From Deinococcus aerius (GTDB lineage: Bacteria; Deinococcota; Deinococci; Deinococcales; Deinococcaceae), in contig NZ_BFAG01000005.1 of assembly GCF_002897375.1 (NCBI RefSeq), forward strand, positions 62,001-126,000: a stretch of 64,000 nucleotides of DNA. Direction: 5' to 3'. The position numbers and the translations under genes are program-made. The notes beneath the pieces are model-generated. The model was not told where the DNA came from and did no database searches. It saw only the letters and a list, made by a program, of their open reading frames with translations. How positions within the stretch are numbered: the first letter of the stretch is position 1; every line of letters begins with the position of its first letter. Of this stretch, positions 1 through 11,757 are shown in pieces.

Positions 1-1788
1 GACGTGCCCTTCGCGCGGGAACTCGCCCGCCGCGCGGCCCTCGCCCTGGAAAACGCCCGGCTGTACGCCCAGGCCCGCGACCTGAACGCCGACCTGGAGG
101 GCCGGGTGGCCGAGCGCACCGCCGAGCTGGAGGCGCGCAACCGGGCGCTGGAGGCGTTCGCCGAACTCTCGCGCGACCTCGCCACCGAGCCCGACCCCGC
201 CACGCTGGTGGGCCGCGCCCAGGAGATTCTGGTCTCCCTGCTCCCCAGCGGGGCGAGCACCTACTACGAGCCGGGGGGGGAGCGCTGGGAGCTGCGCTCG
301 CACCGGGGCGAGTTTCGCAACCCGGCGCTCCTCCCCGCCCTGCGGCGCGGCCTGCCCCGCGGCGCGACCCCCAACATCGACCGGCCCTTCGACTCCGGGA
401 CGCCCTACTACCAGGACCGCTACGACCCCGCGACGGTGCCCGCCGCCGCCGAGGAGGTCCGGGAGATCGGCGCGACGGCCACCCTGCCCGTGTGCGTGGG
501 GGGCAGGCCGCGCGGGGTCCTGGTGGTGGGCACCTACGCGGCGCGGCCCTGGACCCCCGAGGAGCGCGCCCTGCTGGAGACGGTGGCCCGGTCCCTGGGG
601 CTCGCGCTGGAGCGGGCGGACGCCCTGCGGGAACTCCAGCGCGAGCGGACCTTCCTCTCGGCGCTTCTCGAAAGCCTCTCGGAGGGCATCGTGGCCTGCG
701 ACGCCTCGGGGTACCTCACCCTGTTCAACGGGGCGACGCGGGAGCTGCACGGCCTGCCCGAGGCCCCGCTGCCGCCGGACGAGTGGGCGGGGCACTACGA
801 CCTGTACCGCGCGGACGGCGAGACGCGGCTGCCGACCACCGAGATCCCGCTGTACCGGGCCCTGCGGGGCGAGCATGTGCGGGACGCGGAGATGGTGATC
901 CGGCCCCGGCACGGCGAGGCCCGCACCGTGCTGAGCGTCGGCGCCCCCATCGTCGCCGCGGGGGGCGAGCGGCTGGGCGCGGTCGTCGCCATGCGCGACG
1001 TGACGGAGCGGTACCGGGCCGAGGCGGCGCTGCGCGAGGCGAACGAGAACCTGCGCCGCTCCAACCGGGAACTCGAGCAGTTCGCCTATATCGCCAGCCA
1101 CGACCTCCAGACCCCCGCCCGGGCGGTGACGAGCTTTGCCGAACTCCTGCAACTGCGCTACGGCGAGCGGCTCGACGAGCGGGGGCACGCCTACCTGCGC
1201 CAGATCGTGCGGGGCGGACAGCGCATGAAACGCCTGGTGGACGACCTGCTCGCCTTTTCCCGCCTGAACACCCAGCAGCGGCCCCTGGAGCTGGTGGACA
1301 GCGCGGGCGTGCTGGCCGAGGCGCTGGACCTGCTGGCACCCGACCTGGAGGCGACGGGCGGGGAGGTCACCTCCGGCCCGCTCCCCACCGTGCGGGCGGA
1401 CGAGGGCCAGCTCTCGCGGCTGCTCGTCAACCTGATCGGGAACGCGCTGAAGTACCGCCGCGAGGGGATGGCGCCCCGCATTCACGTCCGCGCCGAGCGG
1501 GACGGGCGGATGTGGCGCTTTGCCGTCACCGACAACGGCGTCGGGGTCGAGCGCCGCTACCTGGAGCAGGTCTTCGAGCCGTTCAAGCGCCTGCACGCCC
1601 AGGATCAGGTCGAGGGCAGCGGGCTGGGCCTGGCGGTGAGCCGCAAGATCGCCGAGCGCCACGGCGGGCGGCTGTGGCTGGAGAGCACCCCGGGCGAGGG
1701 CTCCACCTTCTTCTTCACCCTGCCGGACGTGGAAGAGGAGCTTCCGGGGACCGGACGCGGGGCGGGGGAGGCGGAACCCGGTATTTGA
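1..1788 (+). CDS. Multidomain sensor histidine kinase (GAF-PAS-HisKA-HATPase), 5' end outside the window
   Basis: The reading frame is open from the first base, so the true start lies upstream. Counting from the first codon in the window: residues about 1-50 are the tail of a sensory domain followed by a coiled coil, about 50-205 look like a GAF domain, about 213-335 a PAS domain ending in the usual DVTER motif. The dimerisation helix carries SHDLQTPARAV with the phospho-accepting histidine near residue 367. The ATPase domain shows NLIGNALKY, DNGVG and GSGLGL boxes near 476, 511 and 540. The SHDLQ/TP variant is typical of kinases related to bacteriophytochromes. It probably autophosphorylates in the cytoplasm and passes phosphate to a response regulator; no regulator gene is visible nearby and the stimulus is unknown. 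Confidence 0.9.
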   Translation, partial: DVPFARELARRAALALENARLYAQARDLNADLEGRVAERTAELEARNRALEAFAELSRDLATEPDPATLVGRAQEILVSLLPSGASTYYEPGGERWELRSHRGEFRNPALLPALRRGLPRGATPNIDRPFDSGTPYYQDRYDPATVPAAAEEVREIGATATLPVCVGGRPRGVLVVGTYAARPWTPEERALLETVARSLGLALERADALRELQRERTFLSALLESLSEGIVACDASGYLTLFNGATRELHGLPEAPLPPDEWAGHYDLYRADGETRLPTTEIPLYRALRGEHVRDAEMVIRPRHGEARTVLSVGAPIVAAGGERLGAVVAMRDVTERYRAEAALREANENLRRSNRELEQFAYIASHDLQTPARAVTSFAELLQLRYGERLDERGHAYLRQIVRGGQRMKRLVDDLLAFSRLNTQQRPLELVDSAGVLAEALDLLAPDLEATGGEVTSGPLPTVRADEGQLSRLLVNLIGNALKYRREGMAPRIHVRAERDGRMWRFAVTDNGVGVERRYLEQVFEPFKRLHAQDQVEGSGLGLAVSRKIAERHGGRLWLESTPGEGSTFFFTLPDVEEELPGTGRGAGEAEPGI

Positions 1789-1854
1789 CGCGTCCTGGAG
1801 AGGTTGACGGGCGGCTGCCCAGCTTTCCGCCGGGGAGTTGGCTAAACCTCTTTT

Positions 1855-2040
1855 CCCTGTTGTTCTCCCTCTCCCCCGGTGGGAGAGGGCCGGGGTGAGG
1901 GGGCGACGAAGCGGCGCCGACACGGGCAAGATGCCCTGCTCCTCATCCCAGCCGCCCCGCAGGTCCTTGGCGCTCACCCCCTCTGCTCCGCAGCTTTACC
2001 AGTCCCAGCCTCCCCCCTCAAGGGGAAGGGGCAAAAAAGT
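1855..2040. repeat. Copy A of a ~180-bp palindromic intergenic repeat (CCCTCTCCC family)
   Basis: This fills most of the gap between the kinase and the next gene. The left end holds a perfect hairpin CCCTCTCCC/GGGAGAGGG (1867-1889) followed by CCGGGGTGAGGGGG; the right end is CTCACCCC...CCCCTCAAGGGG. The middle carries a degraded form of the core GCAAGATGGCCTG seen in copies at 4517 and 48797. No gene is seen in it. Confidence 0.75.
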
Positions 2041-2180
2041 GCGTTTTAGAACGGGTTTCTGGCTCCTGAAGGTTTGGAAGTCGCAAATGAATCGCGCCAC
2101 TGGACCGGAGAGCTTCGGGGAAACCAGCCACCCTCCTCCCCAGCAGGCCGTCCGCTTCCCCACGCCGCCGGGGAGAGTGC

Positions 2181-2186
2181 TACCCT
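2181..2186 (+). promoter_or_regulatory. -10 box TACCCT, leaderless promoter
   Basis: TACCCT lies 7 nt before the GTG at 2194 with no Shine-Dalgarno sequence between. It selects that GTG over upstream in-frame starts. Confidence 0.6.
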
Positions 2187-2193
2187 CGCCCGT

Positions 2194-2859
2194 GTGCCCC
2201 GCCCGGCCCCCCTCGCGTCCCTGACCCGCCTGCCCCTGCCGGGGCGGTACGCGCTGCTCGTCTTCGGCCTCTTCCTGTATGGCCTGAGCCTGCGCCTGAT
2301 GCTCGACGCGCGGGTGGGGCTGGCGCCGTGGGAGGCCTTTCACCTCGGCGTGACCCACCACCTGCCCCTGAGCATCGGGATGGTCAGCGTGCTGACGGGC
2401 GTGCTCATCGTGACCTTCACGGCGCTGCGGCTGCGGGAACGCATCGGGCCGGGGACGGTGATCAACGTGATCCTCATTGGCGTCTTCCTCGACCTGCTGG
2501 GGCCGCTGGTGCCCGATCCAGCCACTTTCCTGGGCCGCTGGGTGCAGTTCGTGCTCGGCGTGGCGCTGCTGGGCTTCGCCACCGGGACGTATGTGGCGGC
2601 GGGGCTGGGGGCCGGGCCGCGCGACGGCCTGATCCTGGGCCTGAGCCGGAGGACGGGCTGGGATGTGGCGCGCGTCCGCACCGGCATCGAACTCGTCGTG
2701 CTGGCGCTGGGCTGGCTGCTCGGCGGTCTGGTCGGCTGGGGCACGCTGGTCTTCGCGCTGGGAAGCGGCCCGGCGATGAGTGCGGGGATGGCCCTGTACG
2801 GGCTGCGGCGCGGCGCCTCACGGGAAGCGGCCACTATCCCCGCCCCCGCCGCGCGTTAG
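2194..2859 (+). CDS. YczE/YitT-like integral membrane protein
   Basis: The protein has 221 residues and at least five hydrophobic segments, separated by short polar turns with VGLAPWEAF near the start and GLGAGPRDGL in the middle; these are characteristic of the YczE group of uncharacterised membrane proteins. GTG at 2194 is chosen because a leaderless -10 box sits directly before it and because sequence upstream of it reads like repeat-derived noncoding DNA. Its stop codon TAG forms part of the -10 box of the following hemoglobin gene. Transport or another membrane role is possible, but the substrate is unknown. Confidence 0.8.
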   Translation: MPRPAPLASLTRLPLPGRYALLVFGLFLYGLSLRLMLDARVGLAPWEAFHLGVTHHLPLSIGMVSVLTGVLIVTFTALRLRERIGPGTVINVILIGVFLDLLGPLVPDPATFLGRWVQFVLGVALLGFATGTYVAAGLGAGPRDGLILGLSRRTGWDVARVRTGIELVVLALGWLLGGLVGWGTLVFALGSGPAMSAGMALYGLRRGASREAATIPAPAAR

Positions 2860-2862
2860 CCT
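2857..2862 (+). promoter_or_regulatory. -10 box TAGCCT for the hemoglobin gene, overlapping the preceding stop codon
   Basis: TAGCCT starts with the TAG stop of the upstream gene and ends 6 nt before the ATG at 2869; there is no ribosome binding site. This is the typical leaderless layout of the window. Confidence 0.6.
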
Positions 2863-2868
2863 GCCCCC

Positions 2869-3294
2869 ATGACCGCGCCCCTGACGCTCACCGAGGGCGG
2901 CAGCCTCTACGGCCGCATCGGCCCGGAGGCGCTCGCCGCCCTGGTGACCCGCTTCTACGCCCGCGTGGCCGCCCACCCCGACCTCGCGCCCCTCTTTCCC
3001 GCCGACCTGACCCACACCGCCGAGAAGCAGCTCGCCTTCCTCACGGGCTTCACGGGCGGGCCGCCCCTCTACCACCAGCGGTTCGGACATCCCCGGCTGC
3101 GCGCCCGGCACCTGCCCTTCCCGATCACGCCGGCGCGGGCGCGGGCCTGGCTCGCCTGCATGAACGCTGCCCTGCGCGAGACGCCCGAGATCGGCGAGGC
3201 CGAGGCGCGCGAGCTGTACGCGGCCCTTTCCCGGGTGGCGGCGCACATGGTGAACACCCCCGAGGAGGGGGAGCCGAACCTGGACAACTCTTGA
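2869..3294 (+). CDS. glbO: Group II truncated hemoglobin (trHbO type)
   Basis: A 141-residue heme protein. It begins LTEGGSLYGRIG, has Tyr30 at the B10 position (RFYARV), PLFP at the CD corner, FLTGFTGGPPLYHQRFG, the proximal histidine His81 in RARHLPF, and Trp94 at the G8 position that is diagnostic for groups II and III. Group II globins bind O2, NO or peroxide tightly and are linked to redox or NO defence rather than oxygen transport. The protein is cytoplasmic, with no signal peptide. It is expressed from its own leaderless promoter and is not obviously part of the DAHP synthase transcript that follows 55 nt later. Confidence 0.9.
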   Translation: MTAPLTLTEGGSLYGRIGPEALAALVTRFYARVAAHPDLAPLFPADLTHTAEKQLAFLTGFTGGPPLYHQRFGHPRLRARHLPFPITPARARAWLACMNAALRETPEIGEAEARELYAALSRVAAHMVNTPEEGEPNLDNS

Positions 3295-3337
3295 CAATTG
3301 ACTAGCACGGTCACGGTCCGCCAGCGCCCGCTCTGCC

Positions 3338-3343
3338 TACACT
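3338..3343 (+). promoter_or_regulatory. -10 box TACACT for the DAHP synthase gene
   Basis: TACACT ends 6 nt before the ATG at 3350. A tandem TTGACAA/TTGACTA lies about 40 nt upstream, too far to be its -35 box. Confidence 0.55.
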
Positions 3344-3349
3344 GACCCA

Positions 3350-4444
3350 ATGACCCCTTCCCCACGCAGCATCGACGAGCTTCGCGCCGAGGTCGATGCG
3401 ATCAACCGCGACCTCCTGATCCTGCTCTCCCGCCGCGGCGAGGTCGTCGCGCAGATCGGGCGCGCCAAGTCGCTCGAGGGCCGCCCCCAGCACTACGACC
3501 CCGCCCGCGAGGAGCAGCAACTCCGCGACCTGGAGGGCCTGAACAAGGGTCCCTTTACCAACGCCGCCGTCAAGGCGATCTTCAAGGAAATCTTCCGGGC
3601 CAGCCTCGACCTGGAGGAGAGCAACGACAAGAAGCAGCTCCTCGTGTCGCGCAAGGTCCAGCCCACCGACACCATGCTCGACATCGACGGCGTGCGGATC
3701 GGTGGGGACGCGCCCCCCGTGATCGTGGCGGGCCCGTGCTCCATCGAGTCGGCGGAGCAGATGGAGGAGACGGCCCGTTTCCTCGCCGGGCGCGGCGTCA
3801 AGATTCTCCGCGGCGGCGCCTACAAGCCCCGCACCAGCCCCTACGGCTTCCAAGGCATGGGCGTGGACGGCCTGATCATCGGCGGGCGGGCGGCCCGCGA
3901 GAACGGGATGCTCTTCGTGACCGAGGTGATGGACACCCGCGACGTGGAAGTTGTGGCCGAACACGCCGACATCCTCCAGGTGGGCGCCCGCAACATGCAC
4001 AACTTCGCCCTGCTGCGCGAGGTGGGCCGCGCCCGCCGCCCGGTGCTCCTCAAGCGCGGCCTCTCGGCCACCATCGAGGAGTGGCTCTACGCCGCCGAGT
4101 ACATCCTCTCGGAGGGCAACCCCGAGGTCATCCTCTGCGAGCGCGGCATCCGCACCTTCGAGAAGTGGACGCGCAACACGCTCGACCTCTCGGCGGTGGC
4201 CCTCGCCAAGCAGGAGACGCACCTCCCCGTCATCGTGGACGTGACGCACGCTGCCGGGCGCCGCGACCTCCTGATTCCCCTCGCCAAGGCCGCCCTCGCG
4301 GTGGGCGCCGACGGCATCCACGTCGAGGTTCACCCCAACCCCGCCACGGCGCTCAGCGACAACGAGCAGCAACTCGACTTCGCCGGGTACGACCGCTTCC
4401 TGAACGCGCTGTCGCCCCTGCTGAAGGTGCCCGCGACGGTGTAG
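3350..4444 (+). CDS. aroF: Chorismate mutase-DAHP synthase fusion
   Basis: 364 residues. Residues about 5-90 are an AroQ-type chorismate mutase (helical, [22 protein letters not shown] with the active-site arginines and a lysine in IGRAK). Residues about 105-360 are a type I-beta DAHP synthase (GPCSIES, the [11 protein letters not shown] loop, [12 protein letters not shown]). The synthase condenses phosphoenolpyruvate and erythrose 4-phosphate in the first step of the shikimate pathway. In Bacillus-type fusions the mutase domain acts as a feedback sensor for chorismate or prephenate, and the same is likely here. A perfect 11-bp hairpin follows the stop codon. Confidence 0.95.
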   Translation: MTPSPRSIDELRAEVDAINRDLLILLSRRGEVVAQIGRAKSLEGRPQHYDPAREEQQLRDLEGLNKGPFTNAAVKAIFKEIFRASLDLEESNDKKQLLVSRKVQPTDTMLDIDGVRIGGDAPPVIVAGPCSIESAEQMEETARFLAGRGVKILRGGAYKPRTSPYGFQGMGVDGLIIGGRAARENGMLFVTEVMDTRDVEVVAEHADILQVGARNMHNFALLREVGRARRPVLLKRGLSATIEEWLYAAEYILSEGNPEVILCERGIRTFEKWTRNTLDLSAVALAKQETHLPVIVDVTHAAGRRDLLIPLAKAALAVGADGIHVEVHPNPATALSDNEQQLDFAGYDRFLNALSPLLKVPATV

Positions 4445-4457
4445 GGAATCAAAGGAT

Positions 4458-4488
4458 GAGGGGCCGGGGAGGCTGTTCCCGGCCCCTC
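4458..4488 (+). terminator. Hairpin after the DAHP synthase gene
   Basis: GAGGGGCCGGG and CCCGGCCCCTC form a perfect 11-bp stem with a 9-nt loop, 14 nt after the stop codon. No U tract follows, so termination efficiency is uncertain. Confidence 0.55.
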
Positions 4489-4516
4489 GCCTGCCGTTGA
4501 GGGAAAAAGCGGGGCC

Positions 4517-4694
4517 GTTCTCCCTCTCCTCTCGTGGGCCTGGTACAGCTCCGAAGGAGAGAGGGTGGGGGTGAGGGGGCGTGTGACCAGCCTGGGCGCC
4601 TGCAAGATGGCCTGTCTCACCTCCTCACCGCCTCGGATGCCCTGCCCGCTCACCCCCACCCGGCCTCCCCCCTCGAGGGGGAGGGGCTTTTTGA
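4517..4694. repeat. Copy B of the ~180-bp palindromic repeat
   Basis: The left end is CTCCCTCTCC...GGAGAGAGGG followed by GTGGGGGTGAGGGGGC. The core GGCGCCTGCAAGATGGCCTG lies near 4593-4613, and the right end is CTCACCCCCACCCGG then CCCCTCGAGGGGGAGGGGC with five T. Together with the hairpin at 4458 this explains the 4445-4813 gap; no gene is seen there. Confidence 0.8.
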
Positions 4695-4813
4695 CGTCCT
4701 GTACGCATGACACGCAATTTTTCCTCATGGAGGTCACGGATGTCCCCCAGTGCCTGAAGGAAAAGGGTTTTGGAGCAGCGGCTCAGGCCGACATCCCCGC
4801 TGCCGCTTTCACC

Positions 4814-5388
4814 CTAGAAGTGCGCTTCGCCCGTCCCCACCACCGCCCGTTCCCCCGCCTGCCCCCCGTCCAGCGGAAAGGTGTGCAGCTCCTGCACCTC
4901 GCCGCGTTCCTCGCGGGTGAGGCTCAGGACATTAACGGTAAAGGCTTGAACGGGGGGCATCAGGTCCCGCACCTGCTCCCACACCTCGTCCTCGGCCCAG
5001 GGCAGCAGGCCCAGCGCGAGGGTGAGGTGCGGGATGTACCGCTCGCCGTCGTGCGGGGCGCGGCTGGACGGCCCCACGCTCAGCGCCCGGGCGTGCAGGT
5101 TCGCCAACCGGGCGTCCAGCTCGCATTCCAGAAAGATGACGTGTGGCACGCGCTTCCAGCCCTTCACTCGGACCTCGAAAGGCCCCTCGCCGCGCAGCAC
5201 CTCGCGGAAGGCGGCGACGAGTTCGGGGGTCCTCAGGTCGGTCTGGAAGGGGGCACGCAGGTTCAGGTGCGGCACCCCGAAGGCGCGCACGTTCAGCCGC
5301 TCCTGGGTCCGCCGCAGCCAGGTGTCGAGCGCCTCGGGCGGCCACGCGACCAGGCTGTACAGCGGCGGGGAGGGCGGGAACGTGGTGC

Positions 5389-5392
<4 letters not shown>
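4814..5392 (-). CDS. 2'-5' RNA ligase / cyclic phosphodiesterase family protein
   Basis: 192 residues from a TTG start. The two tetrapeptides of the 2H phosphoesterase fold are visible: HLNL (followed by RAPF) and HLTL (followed by ALGLL). Members hydrolyse or form 2',5' or cyclic phosphodiester bonds in RNA. The second residue of the first motif differs slightly from the classic H-x-T/S. The TTG start at 5392 overlaps the stop of the upstream repressor gene as TTGA, implying translational coupling; a longer reading frame exists but would lie inside the repressor gene. Third gene of the mrp operon. The substrate is unknown. Confidence 0.75.
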
Positions 5393-7104
<1,712 letters not shown>

Positions 7105-7144
7105 GTCCCGCCATTAGTAGCGCGGCCCGGGGGGGGGCGGCAAG

Positions 7145-7480
7145 CCACGGGCTCACAGTGGGCGGGGGAGGAGGCGTGTGACCAGCTCCGGCGTCTCCAA
7201 GATGGCCTGTCTCGCTGACCCACCGCGCTGGGGGTCGGGCCTGTTCACCCCCTCGGCCAGCAGCTCTGCGGGTCCCAGCCTCTCGCCGGGCGACGCTTGA
7301 TCCGCAACACGGAAAGCACCGTGTGGGATAGATCTTTTTCTCCCTCTCCCCTTGCGGGAGAGGGCTGGGGAGAGGGGTGACGAGCGTAGCTCGTCCTCGT
7401 GTCAGACGAGCAATACGCTCCGCCTCGCCCAGCTTGCCCGTTTTGCAATTCATATCAGACGTTCAAGGGGGAGGGGCGCG
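7145..7480. repeat. Copy C of the palindromic repeat, probably two fused or rearranged copies
   Basis: The core CGTCTCCAAGATGGCCTGTC sits near 7193-7212, ahead of, not behind, the hairpin CCCTCTCCCC/GGGAGAGGG at about 7344-7367, and CAAGGGGGAGGGGC follows near 7465. The order differs from copies B and D, suggesting fusion of two elements. This accounts for most of the 7105-7590 gap; no gene is seen there. Confidence 0.65.
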
Positions 7481-7590
7481 AAACGCTCTTTCAGCCGTGG
7501 CTTCCCCAGCGCAAGAAGTTCGGATGCTCACCCTGTCCCCCTCCTCCCGCCACCTTTCCCCCCGCCGCCTTCCCGTACACTGACGGGCTG

Positions 7591-8616
7591 ATGACGGCCC
7601 CCGCCCGCCCCCCGCACACCCTCTCGGTCGCGCCCATGATGGACTGGACCGACCGGCACTGCCGGGCCTTCCACCGCACCCTGACCCGGCGCACCCTGCT
7701 GTACACCGAGATGGTCACGACCGGGGCGATCCTGCACGGCGACCGCGAGCGGCACCTCGGCTTCGGGAAGGCAGAGCATCCCGTCGCCCTGCAACTGGGC
7801 GGCAGCGACCCGGCGGCGCTCGCCGAGTGTGCCCGCATCGCCCAGGACTGGGGCTACGACGAGGTGAACCTCAACTGCGGCTGCCCCAGCGACCGGGTGC
7901 AAAGCGGCTCGTTCGGCGCCTGCCTGATGGGCACGCCGGACGTGGTGGCCCGAGCGGTGGAGGCGATGCGGGGCGCCACAACGCTGCCCGTCACCGTCAA
8001 GCACCGCATCGGCATCGACGATCTGGACAGCTACGAGCACCTGACGCGCTTCGTGGGAACGGTGGCGCAGGCTGGGTGCGAGACCTTCATCGTCCACGGG
8101 CGCAAGGCGTGGCTCTCGGGCCTGTCGCCGAAGGAGAACCGGGAGATTCCCCCGCTGCGCTACGAGGTCGTGCGGCAGCTCAAGGCCGATTTCCCGCACC
8201 TGACGGTCGTGCTGAACGGTGGCGTGCTGACCCTGGAGGCGGCGCGCGAGCATCTGCGCTGGGCCGACGGCGTGATGATCGGGCGCGCGGCGTACCAGGA
8301 CCCCTACATTCTGGCGACCGCCGACTGGGACGTGTTTGGGGAAGACGTGACGCCGCCCACCCGCCGTGAAGCTATCGAGGCGTTCCTGCCTTACGTCGCC
8401 GGGCAACTGGAACAGGGCCAGCCCCTGAACCGCATGATGAAACATACCCTCGGCCTCTTCGCGGGGCAGCCGGGCGCGCGTCACTGGAAGCGGACGCTGA
8501 GCGAGCAGGGCCACCGCCCGGGCGCGGGGCTGGACGTGCTGCGGGAGGCGCTGGCCGGGGTGCCCGAAAGTGTATTGGATGCGCGGCCCGGGGTGGGAGA
8601 GGCTCAGCCCGCGTAG
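7591..8616 (+). CDS. dusA: tRNA-dihydrouridine synthase A
   Basis: 341 residues. The protein shows SVAPMMDWTDRHCR, the catalytic cysteine Cys98 in NLNCGCPSDRVQ, VKHRIGIDD, the FMN-binding LNGGV and IGRAAYQDPY. It reduces uridine in the D loop of tRNA using FMN and NADPH. DusA rather than DusB or DusC is indicated by the MMDWTDRHCR and CGCPSDRVQSG signatures. A -10-like TACACT (7576-7581) ends 9 nt before this ATG. The gene ends only 4 bp from the convergent MFS gene. Confidence 0.95.
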   Translation: MTAPARPPHTLSVAPMMDWTDRHCRAFHRTLTRRTLLYTEMVTTGAILHGDRERHLGFGKAEHPVALQLGGSDPAALAECARIAQDWGYDEVNLNCGCPSDRVQSGSFGACLMGTPDVVARAVEAMRGATTLPVTVKHRIGIDDLDSYEHLTRFVGTVAQAGCETFIVHGRKAWLSGLSPKENREIPPLRYEVVRQLKADFPHLTVVLNGGVLTLEAAREHLRWADGVMIGRAAYQDPYILATADWDVFGEDVTPPTRREAIEAFLPYVAGQLEQGQPLNRMMKHTLGLFAGQPGARHWKRTLSEQGHRPGAGLDVLREALAGVPESVLDARPGVGEAQPA

Positions 8617-8620
8617 CGCC

Positions 8621-9850
<1,230 letters not shown>

Positions 9851-9856
9851 CAGGGC

Positions 9857-9862
9857 ACTCTA
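9857..9862 (-). promoter_or_regulatory. -10 box TAGAGT for the TetA-like exporter
   Basis: On the minus strand TAGAGT ends 6 nt before the ATG at 9850, with no ribosome binding site. Confidence 0.6.
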
Positions 9863-10002
9863 AACTGTGCTGGCAACGGGATGAATAGGGCCTATGGCCT
9901 AAGATTCCCGCCAGAAGGTGACGCTTTTTGTGACCGGGCCTCCGCAGGCTGGTCCGGGACGGCGTGGTGCGAATCTCGGGGAGGTGGGCTGGTGACAAAA
10001 GA

Positions 10003-10065
10003 CCCCTCACCCAACCCTCTACCAGGGGGAGAGGTTCCTTGCGAAGCAGCGGGGTGAGGGCTCCC
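10003..10065. repeat. Partial copy E of the palindromic repeat
   Basis: CCCCTCACCCAACCCTCT and CAGGGGGAGAGG are followed by TTGCGAAGCAGCGGGGTGAGGG, that is, one inverted end of the family, here in the opposite orientation. The rest of the 9863-10069 gap shows nothing recognisable. Confidence 0.55.
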
Positions 10066-10069
10066 CTCC

Positions 10070-11134
10070 TCAGCGCGTGAAGTCCGGCTCCGCCCCCAGC
10101 CCCCTGACCCACGCCGCGATGATGTCGATGCACGCCCTCACGTCCCGCGCGTCCACCATCTCGCTGGGCGAGTGCATGTAGCGGTTGGGGATGCTGACGA
10201 CCGCCGTGGGCACGCCCCCGCGCACGAGCGTCAGGGCGTCCGCGTCCGTGCCCGTGTGGCGTCCGCTCGCGCTGAGGGTGTAGGGGATGCCCCCCGCCTG
10301 CGCCGCCGCCGTCATCTGCCGCAGGATCACCGGGCTGTTCATGGGCCCCACGCTGAGGTTCGCCCCCGAGCCGAAGGGCACCACCCCGTACTTCTTCTCG
10401 CTGACGCCGGGCTGCTTCGTCTCGTGGGTCACGTCCACGGCGACCCCGGCGATGGGGTTCAGCCGGTGGCCGCTGACCTGCGCCCCAAACAGGCCGATCT
10501 CCTCCTGACTCGTGCCCACGGCGACGATCCGGTGCCGCAACTCCTCACCCGCGAGGGCGCGCAGCGCCTCCAGCACGATGAAGGCTCCCACCCGGTTGTC
10601 GAGCGCCCGGCTGACGATGCGCCCGCCCACCAGCAGCGGCTCCTGCTCGATCACGCCGGGGGTGCCGACCGGAATCCTCGCCTGCGCCTCCTCCTTGCCC
10701 AGGCCCACGTCGATCCACAGGTCCTCGATCTTGCTGGCGACCTTGCGCTCCTCGGCCTCCATCACGTGAATCGCCTTTTTGCCGACCACGCCGATCAGGT
10801 CCCCCCCCGGCGTGAGGAGGCGAATCCGCTGCCCCACGAGGACCTGCGGGTCCCAGCCCCCGAGGGCGAGGACGCTCAGGAAACCCTCGTCCCCCACGTG
10901 GCTCACGATCAGGCCGATCTCGTCGAGGTGGCCTTGCAGGGCGATGGCGGGGGCGTCCTCGGGCCCCAGTTCGGCGTACACGTTGCCGTAGTGATCTTCC
11001 GAAACGCGGGCGAAGGTGCTCGCCTCCTGCTTCCACACGTCGGCGGCGCGGCGCTCGAAGCCGCTGGGGGCGGCCTGGCGCAGCAGGGCGAACAGGAAGT
11101 CGAGGTTGATCTGCGGGTCAGTGGGGGCGCTCAC
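10070..11134 (-). CDS. M42-family metalloaminopeptidase
   Basis: 354 residues from GTG 11134. Metal-binding and catalytic motifs of M42 peptidases are all present: GHLDEIG (His69, Asp71), ALDNR, TSQEEIGLFGA (catalytic Glu and metal Glu), VDVTHE, and SPSEMVD near the C terminus. These are cytoplasmic, dodecameric dinuclear zinc or cobalt aminopeptidases that degrade peptides from protein turnover. The leaderless -10 box TAGACT (11142-11147) is 7 nt from the GTG; an earlier in-frame ATG lies upstream of that box and is unlikely to be used. Confidence 0.9.
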   Translation of the reverse strand: MSAPTDPQINLDFLFALLRQAAPSGFERRAADVWKQEASTFARVSEDHYGNVYAELGPEDAPAIALQGHLDEIGLIVSHVGDEGFLSVLALGGWDPQVLVGQRIRLLTPGGDLIGVVGKKAIHVMEAEERKVASKIEDLWIDVGLGKEEAQARIPVGTPGVIEQEPLLVGGRIVSRALDNRVGAFIVLEALRALAGEELRHRIVAVGTSQEEIGLFGAQVSGHRLNPIAGVAVDVTHETKQPGVSEKKYGVVPFGSGANLSVGPMNSPVILRQMTAAAQAGGIPYTLSASGRHTGTDADALTLVRGGVPTAVVSIPNRYMHSPSEMVDARDVRACIDIIAAWVRGLGAEPDFTR

Positions 11135-11141
11135 ACGGGCG

Positions 11142-11147
11142 AGTCTA
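11142..11147 (-). promoter_or_regulatory. -10 box TAGACT deciding the M42 peptidase start
   Basis: TAGACT on the minus strand lies 7 nt before GTG 11134. It excludes the longer frame that begins upstream of it. Confidence 0.6.
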
Positions 11148-11285
11148 CGCCGCGCGGCTGAATCGGGGGCGGGTGATGACCCGGCCAGCACCCAAGCGGG
11201 GCGAGAAGCCAGAAGCGGTTGGTGGCGGAGGTGGAGAGCCTTCGGGCGGGGTTCCCGGATGCACGGAACCGGGGCGCCAACCCCT

Positions 11286-11291
11286 TATCCT
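11286..11291 (+). promoter_or_regulatory. -10 box TATCCT for apaG
   Basis: TATCCT ends 6 nt before ATG 11298 and shows that the in-frame codons upstream are not translated. Confidence 0.6.
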
Positions 11292-11297
11292 GCCCGC

Positions 11298-11678
11298 ATG
11301 AGCCAGCCTTCACCGGATGTGCGCGTCCACGTGGACGTGTCCTACCTCCGGGCCCACTCCGCGCCCGGGCGCCACATCTTCACCTACGTCATCCGCATCG
11401 AGAACCACTCGGGCGAGACCTGGAAACTCCTCGCCCGCCACTGGGACATCGTGGACGCCGGGGGCCGAGAGACCGTTGTGGACGGCGAGGGTGTGGTCGG
11501 TGAGCAGCCGGTCATCCCGCCCGGCGGCACCTTCGTCTACGACTCCTTCGTGACCATGCAGGACACGCCGGGACGAATGGGCGGCCATTACGTGATGCAG
11601 GACGCCTGGGGCGAGCGGGCGCAGGTGCCCATCCCGCCCTTCGTGCTGGAGGTGCCGGGGGAGCGGACGCTGAATTAA
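11298..11678 (+). CDS. apaG: ApaG domain protein
   Basis: 126 residues forming the ApaG (DUF525) beta-sandwich: YVIRIENHSGETWKLLARHW, then VVGEQPVIPPGGTFVYDSF, MGGHYVMQD and the closing FVLEVPG element. In E. coli apaG is linked to Co2+ resistance and to the diadenosine tetraphosphate gene apaH; the biochemical role is still unsettled. Here the gene stands alone behind a leaderless promoter. A diverged copy of its last 13 codons lies 2.3 kb downstream at 13972-14010, on the far side of the NPCBM protein gene. Confidence 0.9.
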   Translation: MSQPSPDVRVHVDVSYLRAHSAPGRHIFTYVIRIENHSGETWKLLARHWDIVDAGGRETVVDGEGVVGEQPVIPPGGTFVYDSFVTMQDTPGRMGGHYVMQDAWGERAQVPIPPFVLEVPGERTLN

Positions 11679-11697
11679 GGCGGAGCGCAGAATCCTG

Positions 11698-11757
11698 GTC
11701 ATGCTGAGCGAATGCGGAGCATTTCCAGGCGAGAGCCTTCGCGTTGCTCGGGGTGAC
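11698..11757. repeat. GTCATGCTGAGCG-type inverted-end repeat, copy 1
   Basis: The 60-bp unit begins GTCATGCTGAGCG and ends GCTCGGGGTGAC, with AGCATTTC and GAGCCTTCGCG inside. A second copy lies at 58613-58676. The remaining part of the 11679-12124 gap holds a small palindrome TGCGGTAAACCGCA (11979-11992) and no gene. Confidence 0.6.

Noticed and set aside
1838..2224. Apparent coding frames inside the 180-bp repeats (also at 4565, 7352 and 48818)
   Set aside because: The shared residues (such as CKMACL) come from the repeated DNA itself; frames differ among copies and no start signals are conserved.
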